Positions 35,133 to 45,221 of a stretch of 64,000 nt of DNA are shown one piece after another. Every line of letters begins with the position of its first letter. Within the stretch, counting starts at the first letter, position 1. This DNA comes from Mangrovibacterium lignilyticum (GTDB lineage: Bacteria; Bacteroidota; Bacteroidia; Bacteroidales; Prolixibacteraceae), in NCBI RefSeq assembly GCF_010882175.1, contig NZ_WKLH01000003.1, forward strand, positions 372,001 to 436,000, read 5' to 3'. The notes below the pieces were generated by a model. It did no database searches, was not told where the DNA came from, and saw only the letters and a program-made list of their open reading frames with translations. Both the position numbers and the translations under genes were made by a program.

Positions 35133-36011
35133 TTATCCGTTCAAAGCTTCAGCGCCGTTGGTAACTTCGAGAATTTCGTTTGTGATAGCTGCCTGGCGAG
35201 CTTTATTGAATGTCAATGTAAGCTCTTTAATCAAGTCAGAAGCGTTATCTGTGGCTTTATGCATTGCAGTCATTCGAGCACCGTGTTCAGCCGCATTTGA
35301 GTCCAGAAGGGCTTTGAAAAGCTGAGTTTTTAGTGATCTCGGGATCAGTTTATTTACAATTTCTTCCATGCTCGGTTCGTAAATGTAATTCAGGTTCGCG
35401 TTTTTGTCGAAGTTGGTCTCTTCCTGAACCGGTAGAAATTGTTCAGTCGAACAAATCTGAACCGCCGCATTTTTGAATTCGTTGTAAACAATCTCAATTC
35501 GATCGTATTTGTTTGATGCAAAATCATCCATCAGGTTTTGTGCAACAACGGAGACTTGTTCAAAAGTCAGCGAATCGAAAACCTGATTAGCTTTGGCTGC
35601 AACCGGCATTTTCCTGGATTTCAGGTATTTTTCGCCTTGTTTCCCAATGACCATGAACTGAACTCTTCCGGACTGCAGCTGACGATGGTATTTTGTCTCA
35701 GCTAGTTCTGCTGCGGTTTTCGAAATCGATGAATTAAAAGCACCGCACAAACCCCGGTTAGAGCTGATCAATACAATTAAAACCTTATCAGGCGTTCGTT
35801 GTTCGGTGAAAACCGACTCAACTGAACTATCCAAATTCGCACTTAACGTTTGCAGAATGTGTTGTAATTTATCTGCATACGGTCGGATCTGATGGATTGC
35901 ATCCTGGGCTTTTTTCAGTTTTGCAGCCGATACCATTTTCATGGCACTGGTCACCTGACGGGTTGTTTTAACCGACGTTATTCGGGTCCGTATTTCTTTT
36001 AAACTAGCCAT
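35133..36011 (-). CDS. atpG: ATP synthase F1 subunit gamma
   Basis: A 292-residue central stalk subunit that rotates within the alpha3beta3 head. The N-terminal helix SLKEIRTRITSVKTTRQVTSAMK (quoted by its core, RITSVKTTRQVTSAMKMV) and the C-terminal helix with NKARQAAITNEILEV are diagnostic. The middle includes SNRGLCGAFN. It is the last gene of the operon, 52 bp after atpA. Confidence 0.97.
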   Translation of the reverse strand: MASLKEIRTRITSVKTTRQVTSAMKMVSAAKLKKAQDAIHQIRPYADKLQHILQTLSANLDSSVESVFTEQRTPDKVLIVLISSNRGLCGAFNSSISKTAAELAETKYHRQLQSGRVQFMVIGKQGEKYLKSRKMPVAAKANQVFDSLTFEQVSVVAQNLMDDFASNKYDRIEIVYNEFKNAAVQICSTEQFLPVQEETNFDKNANLNYIYEPSMEEIVNKLIPRSLKTQLFKALLDSNAAEHGARMTAMHKATDNASDLIKELTLTFNKARQAAITNEILEVTNGAEALNG

Positions 36012-36063
36012 TTCGGTAATTTATGCTTCAAGTCGGGGAAATAAAGTTTTCCCGAACGTTCAA

Positions 36064-37641
36064 TTATTTATAGCGTGCTGCAATTTCAGTTGCTGCTTTT
36101 TCGATGTTAGCAACCCCTGCATCAGTCAGTTTTCCTACACGTAATTCGTCAAGAGTAGGGCGGTATTGCATTTCCATCAGCTCCAGAAAACCTTTTTCAA
36201 ATTCTTTTACTTTATCGATTGGGACGCTGCGCAGCAATTCTTTAGCACCACAGTAGATAATGGCGATTTGATGTTCAATCTTCATCGGCATATACTGCCC
36301 TTGCTTCAGGATTTCGACATTTTTACGCCCTTTATCCAGTACGCGCATAGTTGCGGCATCCAAATCTGATCCGAACTTTGAGAAAGCCTCCAATTCGCGG
36401 AATTGAGCCTGGTCGAGTTTCAGGGTACCCGCAATCTTTTTCATGGCTTTCACCTGCGCATTACCACCTACCCGTGATACAGAAATACCTACGTTGATCG
36501 CTGGACGAACACCCGAAAGGAATAAGTTTGATTCCAGGAAGATCTGTCCATCGGTAATTGAAATCACGTTGGTTGGAATATAGGCAGAAACGTCACTCGC
36601 TTGGGTTTCAATAATTGGCAATGCGGTTAATGAACCACCACCTTTTACAATCGGTTTTAGCGATTCAGGCAAGTCATTCATATTCGCTGCGATTTCATCT
36701 GAGTTGATGATTTTTGCCGCGCGTTCCAATAAGCGTGAGTGCAAATAGAAAACATCACCAGGGTACGCTTCACGACCCGGTGGGCGACGAAGCAACAATG
36801 AAACTTCGCGATACGAAACGGCTTGTTTCGAAAGGTCATCGTAAATAATCAACGCATCACGGCCGGTATCCCTGAAGAACTCACCAATTGCAGCTCCTGC
36901 ATAAGGGGCATAAAATTGCAAAGCGGCAGGTTCGGCTGCGGTGGCCGATACAATGACAGTATAGTCCATCGCGCCATATTTTTCGAGGGTTGCAGCGATG
37001 TTAGCTACAGTAGAACCCTTTTGACCAACAGCAACATAAATACAATAAACGGGCGTGCCTTTTTCAAAGTTTTCACGTTGATTGATGATGGTGTCAATTG
37101 CTACGGCAGTTTTCCCTGTTTGGCGGTCGCCGATAATCAACTCACGTTGACCACGACCAATTGGAATCATCGCGTCAATTGCTTTTAAGCCGGTTTGCAA
37201 AGGTTGGGTAACCGGTTGGCGGAAGATAACCCCGGGAGCTTTACGTTCCAATGGCATCTCGTATTTTTTACCAGCAATGGCACCTTTCCCGTCAATCGGA
37301 GCGCCAATCGTATTGATTACACGCCCTAGAACGCCTTCGCCAACTTCGATCGAAGCAATGCGTTGCAGACGTTTCACGGTGTCGCCTTCTTTAATTTCTT
37401 CTGAGGGGCCGAGTAATACAGCACCAACGTTATCTTCTTCAAGGTTTAGTACAATTCCTTTAATCCCGCTGTCGAACTCAATCATTTCATTCGATTCAAC
37501 ATTGGATAACCCGTAAATTCGGGCAATACCATCACCTACAGTAAGGACCGTGCCAACCTCTTCCAGTTCAGCCTCTGACTTAAATCCTTCCAGTTGTTGT
37601 TTTAGTATCGCGGATACTTCAGCAGGTTTTATATCAGCCAT
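36064..37641 (-). CDS. atpA: ATP synthase F1 subunit alpha
   Basis: A 525-residue non-catalytic nucleotide-binding subunit of the F1 head. The P-loop is GDRQTGKTA, the family signature is [13 protein letters not shown], and the N-terminal beta-barrel starts near [14 protein letters not shown]. Length is normal. It lies 15 bp after atpH. The beta subunit gene atpD is not in this operon. Confidence 0.98.
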   Translation of the reverse strand: MADIKPAEVSAILKQQLEGFKSEAELEEVGTVLTVGDGIARIYGLSNVESNEMIEFDSGIKGIVLNLEEDNVGAVLLGPSEEIKEGDTVKRLQRIASIEVGEGVLGRVINTIGAPIDGKGAIAGKKYEMPLERKAPGVIFRQPVTQPLQTGLKAIDAMIPIGRGQRELIIGDRQTGKTAVAIDTIINQRENFEKGTPVYCIYVAVGQKGSTVANIAATLEKYGAMDYTVIVSATAAEPAALQFYAPYAGAAIGEFFRDTGRDALIIYDDLSKQAVSYREVSLLLRRPPGREAYPGDVFYLHSRLLERAAKIINSDEIAANMNDLPESLKPIVKGGGSLTALPIIETQASDVSAYIPTNVISITDGQIFLESNLFLSGVRPAINVGISVSRVGGNAQVKAMKKIAGTLKLDQAQFRELEAFSKFGSDLDAATMRVLDKGRKNVEILKQGQYMPMKIEHQIAIIYCGAKELLRSVPIDKVKEFEKGFLELMEMQYRPTLDELRVGKLTDAGVANIEKAATEIAARYK

Positions 37642-37656
37642 GGTTTATTTATTTTT

Positions 37657-38205
37657 CTATTTGATTTCGGATTGTAATAATGTCTCTTTCACTTTGCGCA
37701 ATTGACTGGCAATACTGGCGTCGATTTGTTGATCATCAACACGCAGAACAAAGCCACCAATCAGTTTTGGATCGACTTGTTTGCTCAATTCAATCTCAGC
37801 ATTCAAGTCTTTCTCCAGTTTAGCTGTTATTTGCGCTATAATTGCCGGTTTCATATCAATGGCCGTTGTTAGAACAGCCGTTTTTACTCCTTGATCCAGG
37901 CGGTATAAATTCAGAATGTTTCGGCATATACCGGGAAGGTGCGCTTCCCTTTTATTCGTGGTAATCAGTTCCAGAAAGCTTAAACTAAGCGCATTAATCT
38001 TTTTACTGAAAATTGCTTGAATCAACTTTATTTTTTTGGAAGTTTTAACCACCGGACTTTCCAACAGTAGCCTGAAATCAGCGCTATCTTTGCACAAGGT
38101 GGAAATTAACTCAACATCTGTTTTTAACAGGTCAAGCTGTTTTTTCTCTTTGGCAAGACTGAAGAAGGCTTTGGCGTAGCGGACTGTGATTTTACTTTGA
38201 TCCAT
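37657..38205 (-). CDS. atpH: ATP synthase F1 subunit delta
   Basis: A 182-residue OSCP/delta subunit that joins the peripheral stalk to F1. The N-terminus VRYAKAFFSLAKEKKQLD and the C-terminal VDPKLIGGFVLRVDDQQIDAS, whose GG(F/M) turn is the family signature, are clear. It is 3 bp after atpF. Confidence 0.95.
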   Translation of the reverse strand: MDQSKITVRYAKAFFSLAKEKKQLDLLKTDVELISTLCKDSADFRLLLESPVVKTSKKIKLIQAIFSKKINALSLSFLELITTNKREAHLPGICRNILNLYRLDQGVKTAVLTTAIDMKPAIIAQITAKLEKDLNAEIELSKQVDPKLIGGFVLRVDDQQIDASIASQLRKVKETLLQSEIK

Positions 38206-38208
38206 AAA

Positions 38209-38703
38209 CTATTTCAATTTAAGATCGTTAATCAGGCTGTTTACCATGTCTTCCTGATCCTTTTTTTCTTTGATTTCTCGTTGGATAATCTTTTCGGCCA
38301 CCAAGACAGACAGATCAACGATTTGTTTTTTCATTTCATTGATGGCTGCTGTTTTCTCTGCTTCAATCTGAGTTCTGGCTGATTCAACAATTTTTTGACC
38401 TTCAACCTGGGCGATCGATTTTGCATCGGCCAGCAATTTATCTTTAATCTCGCGAGCTTCCTTAAGAATGATATCTTTTTCTCTTCTCGCTTCGGCAATA
38501 ATCTGTTCCTGATTCGACTTTAGTCCCTCAACTTCTTTTCGAGCTTTGTCGGCAGACGAAAGAGCTTCTGCAATGGTATTTTCCCGATCTTTCAGGCTGG
38601 TGAGGATCGGTTTCCAAGCAAATTTCTTCAGGATAAATAAGGTGATTCCAAAAATGATCACCATCCAGAAGATGGTTCCGTAATCCGGTGTAACAAATCC
38701 CAT
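38209..38703 (-). CDS. atpF: ATP synthase F0 subunit b
   Basis: A 164-residue peripheral stalk subunit with one N-terminal membrane helix (about residues 8-28, GTIFWMVIIFGITLFIL) and a long charged coiled coil up to the end. A single b gene is present, so the stalk should be a homodimer. Confidence 0.95.
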   Translation of the reverse strand: MGFVTPDYGTIFWMVIIFGITLFILKKFAWKPILTSLKDRENTIAEALSSADKARKEVEGLKSNQEQIIAEARREKDIILKEAREIKDKLLADAKSIAQVEGQKIVESARTQIEAEKTAAINEMKKQIVDLSVLVAEKIIQREIKEKKDQEDMVNSLINDLKLK

Positions 38704-38777
38704 AAATTCTTAATTTTTAATGTTAAGTTGTCAAAGCACCCGGCAACCCCGGGCGCAGACAACTAAGAAATAAATTT

Positions 38778-39056
<279 letters not shown>

Positions 39057-39070
39057 TTATGTTTGAGTAA

Positions 39071-40195
39071 TCAATGATGTTCTGAAGTTGCCATTCCGAA
39101 ATACAAAGCAGAAAGTAAAGTAAATACGTAGGCTTGTATGAAGGAAACTAAAACGTCTAATAATAAAATAAATACTGAAAATGCGACCGAAAGCGGACTT
39201 ACCATCCCGCCGACGACCGGTCCGTTCAAACTTGAGAAAATAAAGATCAAGCTCACAAAAACCGTCACAATGATGTGACCAGCCATCATGTTGGCGAACA
39301 AACGCACCATCAATACAAATGGCTTTGTAAATACACCAGTAAGCTCAACAATGGGCATTAGTGGGAGGGGATACTTTAACCACCATGGTACATCGGGGTT
39401 GTAGATTTCTTTCCAATAATGCTTATTCCCGTTAAGTGTTGTTACAACGAAGGTGAACAGGGCCAACACCAGCGTAACGGCGATATTTCCCGTTACGTTT
39501 GCGCCGAATGGGAATATCGGAATTAGTCCCAGAAAGTTATTAATGAGGATAAAAAAGAACAGTGTCAGCAAAAAGGGAAGGAACTGGTCCGTTTTTGCTT
39601 TGCCGATTGCCGGTACGGCCACTTCATCACGAATGAACAGTACCAGTGGTTCAATCAGGTTTTGCAGTCCCTTGGGTGCCTTGCCTGCTCTTTGTTTCGC
39701 AGATTTGGCTACATTGAGGAAGATCAGCAATATGACAATAACGCTGACAAATAATCCGACGACTGCTTTTGTGATTGAAAGATCGATTGGGAGGCCAAGG
39801 ATTTCACCCTGGTCGTTTAGTTCCACGATTTTTCCTTCATTTTCACCTTCCTGTTCAATCCGGAAGTTTTTATAAGCTACCGTTCCATGATGAAACTTCG
39901 AGGACAAGAAAACATTCAATCCGGAATTCTCACTATATAATATAATAGGCAACGGAATGCTGACATGAGTATGTCCGTATGTTAAAATGTGCCATTCAAA
40001 TGCATCGGAAACGTGTTCCATTACAAACTTTCCGGCATCAAAATTGGTTTTGTGTGTTGATTCAGCAGCGATATGCTCCTGGTTTTCTTCTGCATAAATT
40101 TTGGGAGAAGCAAGCCCCAGAGTGAGTACAACAAGCAGAAAAGCAATTCGTTTTGCTTTTCCCGGGAACTTCGATTCGAGTGTCGCCATGGTCAT
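39071..40195 (-). CDS. atpB: ATP synthase F0 subunit a with N-terminal leader and periplasmic extension
   Basis: A 374-residue a subunit, about 100 residues longer than the E. coli protein. The extra part is an N-terminal signal peptide (IAFLLVVLTLGLASPKIYA) and a His-rich periplasmic segment, a known trait of Bacteroidota AtpB. The essential Arg is in VLMVRLFANMMAGH. The start is MTMATL at 40195; the second Met, 6 bp in, is also possible. It is 54 bp after the small membrane protein gene. Confidence 0.95.
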   Translation of the reverse strand: MTMATLESKFPGKAKRIAFLLVVLTLGLASPKIYAEENQEHIAAESTHKTNFDAGKFVMEHVSDAFEWHILTYGHTHVSIPLPIILYSENSGLNVFLSSKFHHGTVAYKNFRIEQEGENEGKIVELNDQGEILGLPIDLSITKAVVGLFVSVIVILLIFLNVAKSAKQRAGKAPKGLQNLIEPLVLFIRDEVAVPAIGKAKTDQFLPFLLTLFFFILINNFLGLIPIFPFGANVTGNIAVTLVLALFTFVVTTLNGNKHYWKEIYNPDVPWWLKYPLPLMPIVELTGVFTKPFVLMVRLFANMMAGHIIVTVFVSLIFIFSSLNGPVVGGMVSPLSVAFSVFILLLDVLVSFIQAYVFTLLSALYFGMATSEHH

Positions 40196-40249
40196 GTTCT
40201 GTCTTTTGAAAAGGAGCCTCCAAATTAATAAATTAATCAGAAGTATCCA

Positions 40250-40624
40250 TCATTTTTTTTGTTTTACTATTCGGGTAATCTCAACGATCTCTAAGGCCGA
40301 GAAACTCACGTAGATAACAAAGATGCTAACTAAGAAATCTTTGGCAGATTCGCGGTAGAACCAAATGTAGATAAGCGCTAAAATCAGGTACGTGAACATT
40401 TTTATCATGCTCAGACCTAGAAAAGCCGGGTTGAACTTGCGCATGTTTTTTTCCGTGGTTCTTAAGAGCAGATACTGAACAAAGTTCGAAGCCGCGAAGA
40501 AAATAGCGACAATTAAAATGAACAAGGGGATTTCGGATTTCGGGAAGACGAAATACAATAACAAATACTTCGTTAGAATGATAGCAACTGATAAGATACT
40601 TGTTTTCAGTAGAAAGCTTTTCAT
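40250..40624 (-). CDS. Small four-helix membrane protein of the atp operon
   Basis: A 124-residue protein with four predicted membrane helices (about 8-28, 33-52, 73-92, 98-116) between atpZ and atpB. The position is that of AtpI, the c-ring assembly factor, but I see no diagnostic AtpI residue, so this is a positional inference. It starts 1 bp after the atpZ stop. Confidence 0.7.
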   Translation of the reverse strand: MKSFLLKTSILSVAIILTKYLLLYFVFPKSEIPLFILIVAIFFAASNFVQYLLLRTTEKNMRKFNPAFLGLSMIKMFTYLILALIYIWFYRESAKDFLVSIFVIYVSFSALEIVEITRIVKQKK

Positions 40625-40625
40625 C

Positions 40626-40844
40626 TTAGTCTTTTTTTATAAAGTTTTTAATGGCGTATAATATTGCTCCAATAACGGAGAGAATCATCAAAACTAAAGT
40701 AAAGACCGGAAAACTCATTTTTAGCCATTCGTCAAGTTTGATTCCCGCAAACACTCCCAATCCCATAATAGCAATCATTTCGAAAGCCAGGCTTGAGTAT
40801 CGAATAAATTGGTTATTATTTTTCGACGGTTTTAATTTTTTCAT
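40626..40844 (-). CDS. atpZ: AtpZ/AtpI-like small membrane protein
   Basis: A 72-residue protein with two membrane helices (YSSLAFEMIAIMGLGVFAGI and the second near VLMILSVIGAILYAI) joined by KLDEWLKM. This is the AtpZ/AtpI (TIGR02230-like) pattern, GxxxGxxLD in the loop, linked to F0 assembly or cation handling. Its start codon lies within the end of the bactofilin gene (29 bp overlap in another frame), which suggests coupled translation. Confidence 0.8.
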   Translation of the reverse strand: MKKLKPSKNNNQFIRYSSLAFEMIAIMGLGVFAGIKLDEWLKMSFPVFTLVLMILSVIGAILYAIKNFIKKD

Positions 40845-41196
40845 CTTTCAGTTGGTTTCCCATGGTGCAGTTACCAGAGAAAACAGATCCGGGCTCGATG
40901 CTCAGTTTGTCTGAGCTGATCTCACCTAAAACTGTTGATGTTGCTTTCAAAGTTATGAGTTGTTCAATCTTCATTTTTCCTTTAACATAGCCTGCAACTT
41001 CACAGTTTTTACAAAATACTTCACCGTTTACCTTGCCGGTATCGCCAATAACAACCCGACCGTTGCTGGTGATGTTGCCTGTCAGTTCTCCGTCGATACG
41101 AATATCTCCCTCCGACTTAATTTCTCCTGTTATTACCGTTCCCTTGCCAATCAGGTTGATAACCTGATTATTTACTTCGTTGTAGGTTTTTGCCAT
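40816..41196 (-). CDS. Bactofilin family cytoskeletal protein
   Basis: A 126-residue bactofilin. The start at MAKTYNEV (41196) is preferred over the ORF's earlier Met because the promoter's -7 element lies within that extension. The right-handed beta-helix core shows repeating GxI/V turns: GTVITGEIKSEGDIRIDG, LTGNITSNGRVVIG, GKVNGEVFCKNCEVAG. Bactofilins polymerise without nucleotide and organise envelope proteins. Its place at the head of the atp operon is unusual in function but frequent in Bacteroidota as far as I recall. Confidence 0.9.
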   Translation of the reverse strand: MAKTYNEVNNQVINLIGKGTVITGEIKSEGDIRIDGELTGNITSNGRVVIGDTGKVNGEVFCKNCEVAGYVKGKMKIEQLITLKATSTVLGEISSDKLSIEPGSVFSGNCTMGNQLKDEKIKTVEK

Positions 41197-41223
41197 CTCT
41201 TTCTTTTTGTTTTTAAGCGTGAC

Positions 41224-41231
41224 CAAATATA
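41224..41231 (-). promoter_or_regulatory. -7 promoter element of the bactofilin-atp operon
   Basis: On the minus strand TATATTTG fits TAnnTTTG; about 19 bp upstream is CTTTA in place of TTTG. The element is 27 bp before the bactofilin ATG. Confidence 0.65.
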
Positions 41232-41233
41232 AT

Positions 41234-41267
41234 AAAGGTTTCATTCTAATTAAAGAACGAAACCTTT
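41234..41267 (-). terminator. Terminator of the fabH-MaoC side, embedded in the atp promoter
   Basis: On the minus strand AAAGGTTTCGTTCT and AGAATGAAACCTTT form a 14 bp stem with one G-U pair and a TTAATT loop. The G-U pair would be a C-A mismatch on the plus strand, so the hairpin favours minus-strand transcription. It lies 48 bp beyond the MaoC stop. Confidence 0.75.
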
Positions 41268-41315
41268 CTATTTTGGGTATGTGATATGCTAAAGAAATTA
41301 GTCGGAGAGCAGTTT

Positions 41316-41783
41316 TTATTGGTTGAAATGGTAAAGGAAAATGGCTTCTCCTTCGAAGGCCGGTTTTTTGTTTCCTTCAATTTCCATCGAAACTTTCAGT
41401 TGCACCTTGCTTATTCCGCGAAGGTTGGCGATCGATTTCAACCATACATGTGTTCTGATTCGGCTGTTTACCAAAACAGGCTGACCAAATTTGAAATTGT
41501 CGATTCCGTAATTAACCAGCATTTTGAAATTTTCTACTTGTACAACCTGGTCCCACATGACAGGAAGAAGCGAGAGTGTTAAGTAGCCGTGAGCAATGGT
41601 GGAGCCAAAAGCGCCTTCTTTTTTTGCCCGTTCCGGATCCGTGTGAATCCACTGGTAATCCAGGGTGGCATCAGCGAATTTGTTAATTTGTTCTTGTGTC
41701 ACCGTATGGTATTCTGAAACACCAAGTTTCTCTCCAACGAACTTTTCAAATTCCTCGTGACTTTTAATAATAAGTCGACTCAT
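41316..41783 (-). CDS. MaoC-like (R)-specific enoyl-CoA hydratase
   Basis: A 155-residue hot-dog fold hydratase. The catalytic Asp/His pair is in DYQWIHTDPERAKKEGAFGSTIAHG, of which YQWIHTDPERA and GSTIAHGYL are the diagnostic parts. The NodN/MaoC subgroup is the closest match. It is likely to hydrate trans-2-enoyl thioesters in fatty acid metabolism. It lies 24 bp after fabH on the same strand. Confidence 0.9.
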   Translation of the reverse strand: MSRLIIKSHEEFEKFVGEKLGVSEYHTVTQEQINKFADATLDYQWIHTDPERAKKEGAFGSTIAHGYLTLSLLPVMWDQVVQVENFKMLVNYGIDNFKFGQPVLVNSRIRTHVWLKSIANLRGISKVQLKVSMEIEGNKKPAFEGEAIFLYHFNQ

Positions 41784-41807
41784 TTTTATGTGTTTTTTCG
41801 AATTAAT

Positions 41808-42803
41808 TTAAGAGTTATAGGCCCATTTCAGATACACAGATCCCCAAGTGAAACCCGCACCGAAAGCAGCAAGGATGATGTTGTCACCTTTTTTTAGTTG
41901 CTTCTCATAATCATTCAAGCACAATGGAATGGTTGCGGCGGTGGTATTGCCATATTTCTGAATGTTGATCATGACCTGTTTCGGGTCAATCTTCATGCGA
42001 CGGGCGACGGCGTCGATAATTCGCATATTAGCTTGATGAGGTACTAACCAGGCAAGCTTGTCCGGTGTGATTTGGTTCTTCTCCATGATTTCGACAGCTA
42101 CATCGGCCATGCGCGAAACGGCATATTTGAATACTGTTTGTCCATCCTGGTGTACGAAATGCTCTCGGTTTTCAATGGTTTCAAAGGATGCCGGTCTTTT
42201 GGAACCTCCTGCTTTGATGTGCAGGTAATGGCGTCCTTTCCCATCGGTATAGTTAATGTGGTCAATTACACCTACATCTTCCAACGTGGGTTCCAGCAAA
42301 ACAGCTGAAGCACCGTCTCCAAAAAGCGGGCAAGTTGAACGGTCGGTATAGTCCGTAATCGCACTCATCATATCAGCGCCAACGATGACCACTTTTTTAT
42401 ACTTCCCGGTCTCGACGAAACTCGCTCCCGTAGTGAGTGCAAAAACAAAACCGGAACAAGCAGCACTGATGTCGTAACTCCAGGCGTTATGCAAGCCTGC
42501 TTTACGGCAAATAATATTCGCAGTAGCTGGGAATGGGCGATCAGGAGTGATCGTGGCACAAATCAACAAGTCGATTTCTTCGGGCGAGGTGTTGGTTTTT
42601 TCAAGTAGTTCTTGAACAGCCGCAACACCCATATCTGAAGTAGCTTTTCCGCTTTCCTTTAAAATTCTTCGCTCTTTAATTCCGATTCTCTGCATGATCC
42701 ACTCATCAGTGGTGTCGACCATTGAGCTGATTTCTTCATTTGTCAGCCTGTAGTCAGGCAAAAATGCACCAATACCAGTTATTGCTGCATGAATTTTTCC
42801 CAT
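41808..42803 (-). CDS. fabH: 3-oxoacyl-[ACP] synthase III
   Basis: A 331-residue condensing enzyme that starts fatty acid synthesis from an acyl-CoA and malonyl-ACP. The catalytic triad is complete: Cys in [13 protein letters not shown], His in [11 protein letters not shown], Asn in [11 protein letters not shown]. The ending [13 protein letters not shown] is typical. In many bacteria plsX sits between rpmF and fabH; here it is absent and a 240 bp gap with a terminator lies there. Confidence 0.96.
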   Translation of the reverse strand: MGKIHAAITGIGAFLPDYRLTNEEISSMVDTTDEWIMQRIGIKERRILKESGKATSDMGVAAVQELLEKTNTSPEEIDLLICATITPDRPFPATANIICRKAGLHNAWSYDISAACSGFVFALTTGASFVETGKYKKVVIVGADMMSAITDYTDRSTCPLFGDGASAVLLEPTLEDVGVIDHINYTDGKGRHYLHIKAGGSKRPASFETIENREHFVHQDGQTVFKYAVSRMADVAVEIMEKNQITPDKLAWLVPHQANMRIIDAVARRMKIDPKQVMINIQKYGNTTAATIPLCLNDYEKQLKKGDNIILAAFGAGFTWGSVYLKWAYNS

Positions 42804-42999
42804 AATTCAAAATTTTACAACAACCCTAAATCGCAAAGAATTGGATTTTAGGATATAATACAAGGTTTTTGTAATCTAAAAAAGAGGTCGAAAGATAGAA
42901 GTAAAAAATTGAAGCGCAAAGAAAAAACTGCGCAAAAAGGGTAGGCTAAAACGTTTTAAAACAATTAATTAAAACGGTCGAAAATTTAATCTTTAGGAC

Positions 43000-43030
43000 A
43001 AAAAAAGATCAGAAGAATTTTCTTCTGATC
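43000..43030 (-). terminator. Terminator of the DUF177-rpmF unit
   Basis: GATCAGAAGA (43007-43016) and TCTTCTGATC (43021-43030) pair perfectly; on the minus strand the stem is followed by TTTTTTT. fabH downstream therefore needs its own promoter. Confidence 0.9.
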
Positions 43031-43043
43031 ATCTTATAGAGAA

Positions 43044-43229
43044 TTAAACAGTTACGCTCTTTTCAATTGCGAGTTTTCCTCTGTAGTAACCGCATTCGCC
43101 ACAAACAGTGTGGTATTTTACAGTTGCTCCACAGTTTGAGCAAGTCGCCAACGTTGCAATTGTTGCATGGTGATGAGATCTTCTTTTATCTCTTCTAGCT
43201 TTTGATGTTTTGTGCTTTGGATGTGCCAT
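43044..43229 (-). CDS. rpmF: 50S ribosomal protein L32
   Basis: A 61-residue L32 with the basic N-terminus AHPKHKTSKARRDKRRSHH and a zinc ribbon CSNCG...CGECGYY with all four cysteines, so this is the zinc-binding form. It lies 12 bp after the DUF177 gene, the usual arrangement. Confidence 0.97.
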   Translation of the reverse strand: MAHPKHKTSKARRDKRRSHHHATIATLATCSNCGATVKYHTVCGECGYYRGKLAIEKSVTV

Positions 43230-43241
43230 TTTCTAAATTCT

Positions 43242-43778
43242 TTATTCGTTTCCTAATAATTTTTTCAAGTCATCCCATCTTGAGTCGGGTTTCTTTTCCG
43301 ACTTCTTTGGGTTGTAAGCCATTTTCTTCAGTTTCTTCAGCATTTCCGGATTACAAAGACTATTACCGTCTTTATCATTCGGATGAACCTGCCGGATCGG
43401 AATAGCTAAAATAATAAAATCGTAGAGCATTTGTGCTACATTAACCAGATGGTCGTTGGTGCTTACCCAAATCACATCATCACCTTCTTCAAACTTGGAT
43501 TCTCCATATTTAATGAAGACCTTATTATCGCTTGATACAGGTTGGTCGTACAGATCCAAACATCTATCGCATTGGATTTTAACTGTTCCTGAAACATGAA
43601 ACCAAAGAACCATTAATGAACTCTGTTTTTCGAGGACGACTTTTGCTGTGATGTTGCCATCTTCAGCAATTCCACCGTCGAAATGGTCGAAGAACTTCTT
43701 ATTGATCTGATAGTCAAACTCATGTGTTCCAAGAGCGAGACCTTTAAATGCAATATTATAAGTAGATAATCCAGCCAT
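43242..43778 (-). CDS. DUF177 (YceD-like) protein
   Basis: A 178-residue DUF177/YceD protein, encoded just before rpmF as in most bacteria. The family is implicated in 23S rRNA accumulation and ribosome maturation. Diagnostic are IQCDRCLDLYDQPV, with the Cys pair, and the C-terminal CNPEMLKKLKKM then DSRWDDLKKLLGN. Confidence 0.92.
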   Translation of the reverse strand: MAGLSTYNIAFKGLALGTHEFDYQINKKFFDHFDGGIAEDGNITAKVVLEKQSSLMVLWFHVSGTVKIQCDRCLDLYDQPVSSDNKVFIKYGESKFEEGDDVIWVSTNDHLVNVAQMLYDFIILAIPIRQVHPNDKDGNSLCNPEMLKKLKKMAYNPKKSEKKPDSRWDDLKKLLGNE

Positions 43779-43797
43779 TGCTTCGAAAAAAGTTTTG

Positions 43798-43805
43798 CAA
43801 AAGTA
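43798..43805 (-). promoter_or_regulatory. -7 promoter element of the DUF177-rpmF unit
   Basis: On the minus strand TACTTTTG fits TAnnTTTG and ends 19 bp before the ATG at 43778. Confidence 0.6.
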
Positions 43806-43900
43806 TAAAAAATATAGAAACGAAGAAAATTATATGATTTTTTTAACAAGGAAAAATGATTCTATTTTTCGGGAAGTCCAAAAAACAGAAATTCAGTGAT

Positions 43901-45085
43901 TTATGCTTTTATGCTCTTGTTGAAAAAATCAACTTTCTTAAGGATGATCCGAAAGGTTGTTCCCTTGCCTAATTCTGATTGCTTGATGAAAATTTTCCCT
44001 TGGTGGTAATTTTCGACAATACGCTTAGCAAGTGACAGGCCCAGACCCCATCCGCGTTTTTTGGTTGTGTAGCCAGGATCGAATATGCTCTTGAATTGCG
44101 ATTTGGGGATTCCTTTTCCGCTGTCGTTGATGTCGAAATAGATTTGTCCGGCATCATCTCTGAGCGACAAGGTTATTTTCCCGACATTACCCATCGCATC
44201 AATCGCGTTCTTGCAGAGGTTTTCAATAACCCAGCTCAAAAGTGCGGGGTTGTGCGGCGTTTTATAAATCTTATCGACGGGAAAATCCATGGTAAATTGC
44301 ACCTTTTGCGAAGTTCTGCTTTGCAGGTAGGTTACTGTTGAAACGATTGTTTTCCGCAGGTCTTCAATTTGTAATTCCGGTTTGGAGCCGATTTTTGAAA
44401 AGCGCTCGGTGATTTTCTCTAGCCGGTTGATATCCTTTTCAAATTCGTTAATTAAATCCGGATTAATTTCCTGTGTTTTTAAAAGTTCGACCCAAGCCAT
44501 CAATGACGAAATTGGAGTCCCTAGTTGATGTGCGGTTTCTTTCGACATGCCAACCCATACCTGGTTTTGCTCAGCTTTGCGTGATGAGTTGAACGTAAAG
44601 TAGGCCACCAAAATGAATAGCGTGATGACGCTAATTTGAATTAGTGGAAAATATTTCAGGTTCTGGAGCACTTTTGAATCGCGGTAGTAGATATGCTGTG
44701 TCTCGTGTTCTGAAACAATGATTTCAATGGAACTATTTTCCGAAATCATTTTTTGAAGTTCGTTTTGTAAGGTTTGTTCCTTCCGTTTTTCAGGATAGTC
44801 AATGTTTGCTGTCGTGATGATATTTCGGGCGCTATCCGTTAAAATGATTGGGATATCGGTGTTAGATTCCAAAATACTTAGCAGGAAGGACATATTGTCG
44901 TCCGGATCATCTACGGGGGAGATTAGCCGGCGCGTTGCTTCGGCCCACATAGAAACACTTTTTTGTTCTTCCTCGGCCATTTTTCGGGCAAGCCAGTTCG
45001 TGTACTGAAATGATGCCGCTCCGATAATAACTGCAATCAGTACCAATAATAGTTTCCAGCGACGTTTTTTCAGATAGGGTTCCAA
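43901..45085 (-). CDS. Orphan sensor histidine kinase (HQLGTP type)
   Basis: A 394-residue membrane sensor kinase with transmembrane segments at about 11-28 and 145-165 around a roughly 115-residue periplasmic domain. The phosphoacceptor box is MSKETAHQLGTPISSLMAW, the variant H-x-L-G-T-P form. The HATPase has N box ENLCKNAIDAM, G1 DSGKGIPK and G2 GWGLGLSLAK. No response regulator gene is nearby, so its partner is elsewhere. It lies downstream of dxs on the same strand. Confidence 0.92.
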   Translation of the reverse strand: MEPYLKKRRWKLLLVLIAVIIGAASFQYTNWLARKMAEEEQKSVSMWAEATRRLISPVDDPDDNMSFLLSILESNTDIPIILTDSARNIITTANIDYPEKRKEQTLQNELQKMISENSSIEIIVSEHETQHIYYRDSKVLQNLKYFPLIQISVITLFILVAYFTFNSSRKAEQNQVWVGMSKETAHQLGTPISSLMAWVELLKTQEINPDLINEFEKDINRLEKITERFSKIGSKPELQIEDLRKTIVSTVTYLQSRTSQKVQFTMDFPVDKIYKTPHNPALLSWVIENLCKNAIDAMGNVGKITLSLRDDAGQIYFDINDSGKGIPKSQFKSIFDPGYTTKKRGWGLGLSLAKRIVENYHQGKIFIKQSELGKGTTFRIILKKVDFFNKSIKA

Positions 45086-45221
45086 TATGAATGCAATTTA
45101 ACGGGTTGGGCCGAATGATCGAAACAAGTTGTCCGGTGCCTTTGATAAAGCAGTCCTGCTGTCTTTTCGGCTGATAGATCGAAAACGAAGAATCCGCCGA
45201 AATAGTATGATCAAAGTACGA

